Shown: one piece after another, positions 6,711 through 8,272 of the stretch
Layout: each line of letters starts with the position of its first letter
Numbering within the stretch: position 1 is the first letter of the stretch
Source: JBFHRB01 sp041591915
GTDB lineage: Bacteria > Actinomycetota > Nitriliruptoria > Nitriliruptorales > Nitriliruptoraceae
Length of the DNA: 8,272 nucleotides
Assembly: GCA_041591915.1 (NCBI GenBank)
Contig: JBFHRB010000151.1
Location: 1-8,272, forward strand
Direction of reading: 5' to 3'
Position numbers and translations under genes: made by a program
Notes under the pieces: model-generated
The model's input: only the letters and a program-made list of their open reading frames with translations
Database searches by the model: none
Told to the model about the DNA's origin: nothing

Positions 6711-8272
6711 TCACCCCACCGCGTCGATGGCGCGCTGGCGCGCCCAGGCGTAGTCGGCCTTCCCGGCTGGTGAGCGCACGATGCGGTCCACCGTGACCAG
6801 CGACCGCGGGAGCTTGTACCCGGCGAGGTGCGCGCGGGCATGCTCCTGGAGCTCGGCGAGGGTCGCGCTCCGGCCGGCCACGTTCTCGACGACGGCCACG
6901 ACCCGTTGGCCCCAGCGCTCGTCGGGCACGCCGACGACGACAGCGTCAGCGATCGCTCCGTGGGCCTTCAGCGCCTCCTCGACCTCCTCCGGGAACACCT
7001 TCTCACCACCGGTGTTGATCGACGTGGAACCACGGCCGAGCAGCGTGATCGTCCCGTCCTCCTCGACCCGTGCGAGATCACCCGGCAGGACCCAGCGGAC
7101 CCCGTCGACCTCGACGAACGTCTTCGCGGTCTTCTCCTCGTCGCCCCAGTAGCCCAGCGGGATGTGGCCGCGGCGGGCGAGGCGGCCGGCGACATCGGAG
7201 CCCGGTGGCACTGGCGCGCCGTCCTCGTCGAGGACCGCGGTCTGGTCGTTGACGACGAACGTGGCGCCGCCCTGCCCGACGCGATTGCCGAGGGTTCCCG
7301 TCTCGGACGATCCGTAGCCGTCCGCGATGAGCCGGTTCGGCAACAGCTCCAGCAGGCGGTCGCGGTTCGACTGGGACAGGATGGCCCCACCCGACCCGAT
7401 CACCCAGAGCGTGTCGGTCACGTAGCGGTCTCCGTTGGCCGCGAGCTCGTCGATCAGCGGTCGGGCCATCGCATCGCCCACGATGATCACCATGAAGACC
7501 TGCTCGTCGGTGACGAGCTTCCAGATGAGCTCGGGATCGAAGCGGCCCAGCTCGGGCATCACGATCCGGCCGCCGGTGAAGAGCTGGTGGAACGCGAGCC
7601 AGTGCGCGCTCGCATGCATCAGTGGCGGGGTCGGCAGGGCGGTGATCGGCGCCTCCGGGACCCGCGTCGCCAGCTCCTCCGGGGCGCTGATGAAGTTGTC
7701 CATCCGGGCGACGTCGCCCCCACCCATGGCGGCGAAGAAGATGTCCTCGTGGCGCCACATCACGCCCTTCGGACGCCCGGTGGTGCCGCCCGTGTACACG
7801 ATGTAGAGGTCGTCGCCCCCGCGGCCCTCGACCGTCGGCCGCGAGCCTTCGGCGTCCAGCAACGCGGCCTCGTACTCCACGCTCGATCCGATCGGCACCT
7901 CGTCGGAGCCGTCCTCGACGTGCATCAGGACCTCGAGCGCGCCGACGTCCGACAACACCGCGGCGACGCGTGGGGCGAACTGTCGGTGATGGATCAGCGC
8001 TCGGAGGCCGGCATCCTGGAAAAGGTAGGACAGCTCCGCCTCGACGTAGCGGTAGTTCACGTTGATCGGGACGGCCCGGAGCTTGAAGCAGGCCAGCATC
8101 CCTTCGAGGTACTCCGTCCCGTTGAGGAGCTGGAGTCCGACGTGGTCGCCAAAGCCGATGCCTCGGGCCGCGAGGTGGTCGGCCAGCCGATTCGCGCGCT
8201 CGTCGAGGTCCGCGTACGTGAGCCTGCGCTCCCCGACGACGAGCACCTCACGGTCGGGGACGGCGTCCACCA
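6711..8272 (-). CDS. Acyl-CoA ligase, FadD19-like (5' end beyond window)
   Basis: ATP-dependent adenylate-forming ligase that activates a carboxylic acid to its CoA thioester through an acyl-AMP. The 519 visible codons, numbered from GTG 8270, contain the phosphate loop YTGGTTGRPKG (159-169) followed by VMWRHEDI, YGSSETG (319-325), GDLAR (397-401), LGRGSTSINTGGEK (411-424) and the C-terminal PAGKADY with catalytic Lys504. All core motifs are intact. VMWRHED, GDAMARPL (265-272), SINTGGEK and SPAGKADY closely match what I recall of mycobacterial FadD19, a steroid side-chain CoA ligase; the substrate here remains inference. The first visible residues VDAVPDRE align about 15 residues into FadD19, so GTG 8270 is probably an internal valine and the true start lies past the window edge. 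It is the first visible gene of the ligase-acyltransferase-hydrolase operon. Confidence 0.94.
   Translation of the reverse strand, partial: VDAVPDREVLVVGERRLTYADLDERANRLADHLAARGIGFGDHVGLQLLNGTEYLEGMLACFKLRAVPINVNYRYVEAELSYLFQDAGLRALIHHRQFAPRVAAVLSDVGALEVLMHVEDGSDEVPIGSSVEYEAALLDAEGSRPTVEGRGGDDLYIVYTGGTTGRPKGVMWRHEDIFFAAMGGGDVARMDNFISAPEELATRVPEAPITALPTPPLMHASAHWLAFHQLFTGGRIVMPELGRFDPELIWKLVTDEQVFMVIIVGDAMARPLIDELAANGDRYVTDTLWVIGSGGAILSQSNRDRLLELLPNRLIADGYGSSETGTLGNRVGQGGATFVVNDQTAVLDEDGAPVPPGSDVAGRLARRGHIPLGYWGDEEKTAKTFVEVDGVRWVLPGDLARVEEDGTITLLGRGSTSINTGGEKVFPEEVEEALKAHGAIADAVVVGVPDERWGQRVVAVVENVAGRSATLAELQEHARAHLAGYKLPRSLVTVDRIVRSPAGKADYAWARQRAIDAVG

Noticed and set aside
5553..6773. Plus-strand open frame of 406 codons opposite the acyltransferase
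   Set aside because: Same GC-bias artefact: low-complexity, charged translation with no recognisable motif, while the opposite strand encodes an intact WS/DGAT.
6711..8272. Adenylation-domain motifs and the neighbouring HHxxxDG motif read as a nonribosomal peptide synthetase pair
   Set aside because: They are separate stand-alone proteins, there is no carrier-protein domain, and the surrounding motifs match FadD19-like ligase and WS/DGAT families rather than NRPS adenylation and condensation domains.

Overview
The window is high-GC DNA with tightly packed genes and strong G/C preference at third codon positions. The protein families (FadD19-like acyl-CoA ligase, WS/DGAT acyltransferase, fused two-domain acyl-CoA dehydrogenase, soluble-type P450) point to an actinobacterium (Actinomycetota). 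I cannot assign a genus. All five leftward genes look like enzymes of lipid or steroid-type side-chain metabolism. No rRNA, tRNA, CRISPR, insertion sequence or phage gene is visible.

Layout, right to left along the minus strand: an acyl-CoA ligase (6711-8272, 5' end cut by the window edge), a WS/DGAT-type acyltransferase (5313-6707) and a lipase-like alpha/beta hydrolase (4528-5295) lie 3 and 17 bp apart and form a likely operon. A single plus-strand gene follows, encoding a two-TM membrane protein with a DUF3137-like segment (3578-4531). Its stop codon shares the bases CTAG with the hydrolase stop. Then comes a second leftward pair, a cytochrome P450 (2272-3501) and a fused acyl-CoA dehydrogenase (44-2272), joined by a TGATG stop/start overlap. 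Bases 1-43 hold no recognisable gene.

The only real intergenic space is 3502-3577, between the divergent P450 and membrane-protein genes. At its P450 end is a perfect inverted repeat (10-bp arms, 2-bp centre, 3488-3509) lying on the P450 start codon, next to a plausible sigma-70-type promoter whose predicted transcript would be nearly leaderless. This is the most notable non-coding signal and looks like an operator.

A working model, which is inference: the P450 oxidises a terminal or side-chain carbon, the ligase activates the resulting acid to a CoA thioester, and the fused dehydrogenase starts beta-oxidation. The acyltransferase and hydrolase could store and release the same acyl groups as esters. 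Hydratase, hydroxyacyl dehydrogenase, thiolase and any transcriptional regulator are absent from the window. The individual families are known. I see no clearly new biological system; the novelty, if any, lies in the combination, the operator and the uncharacterised membrane protein.
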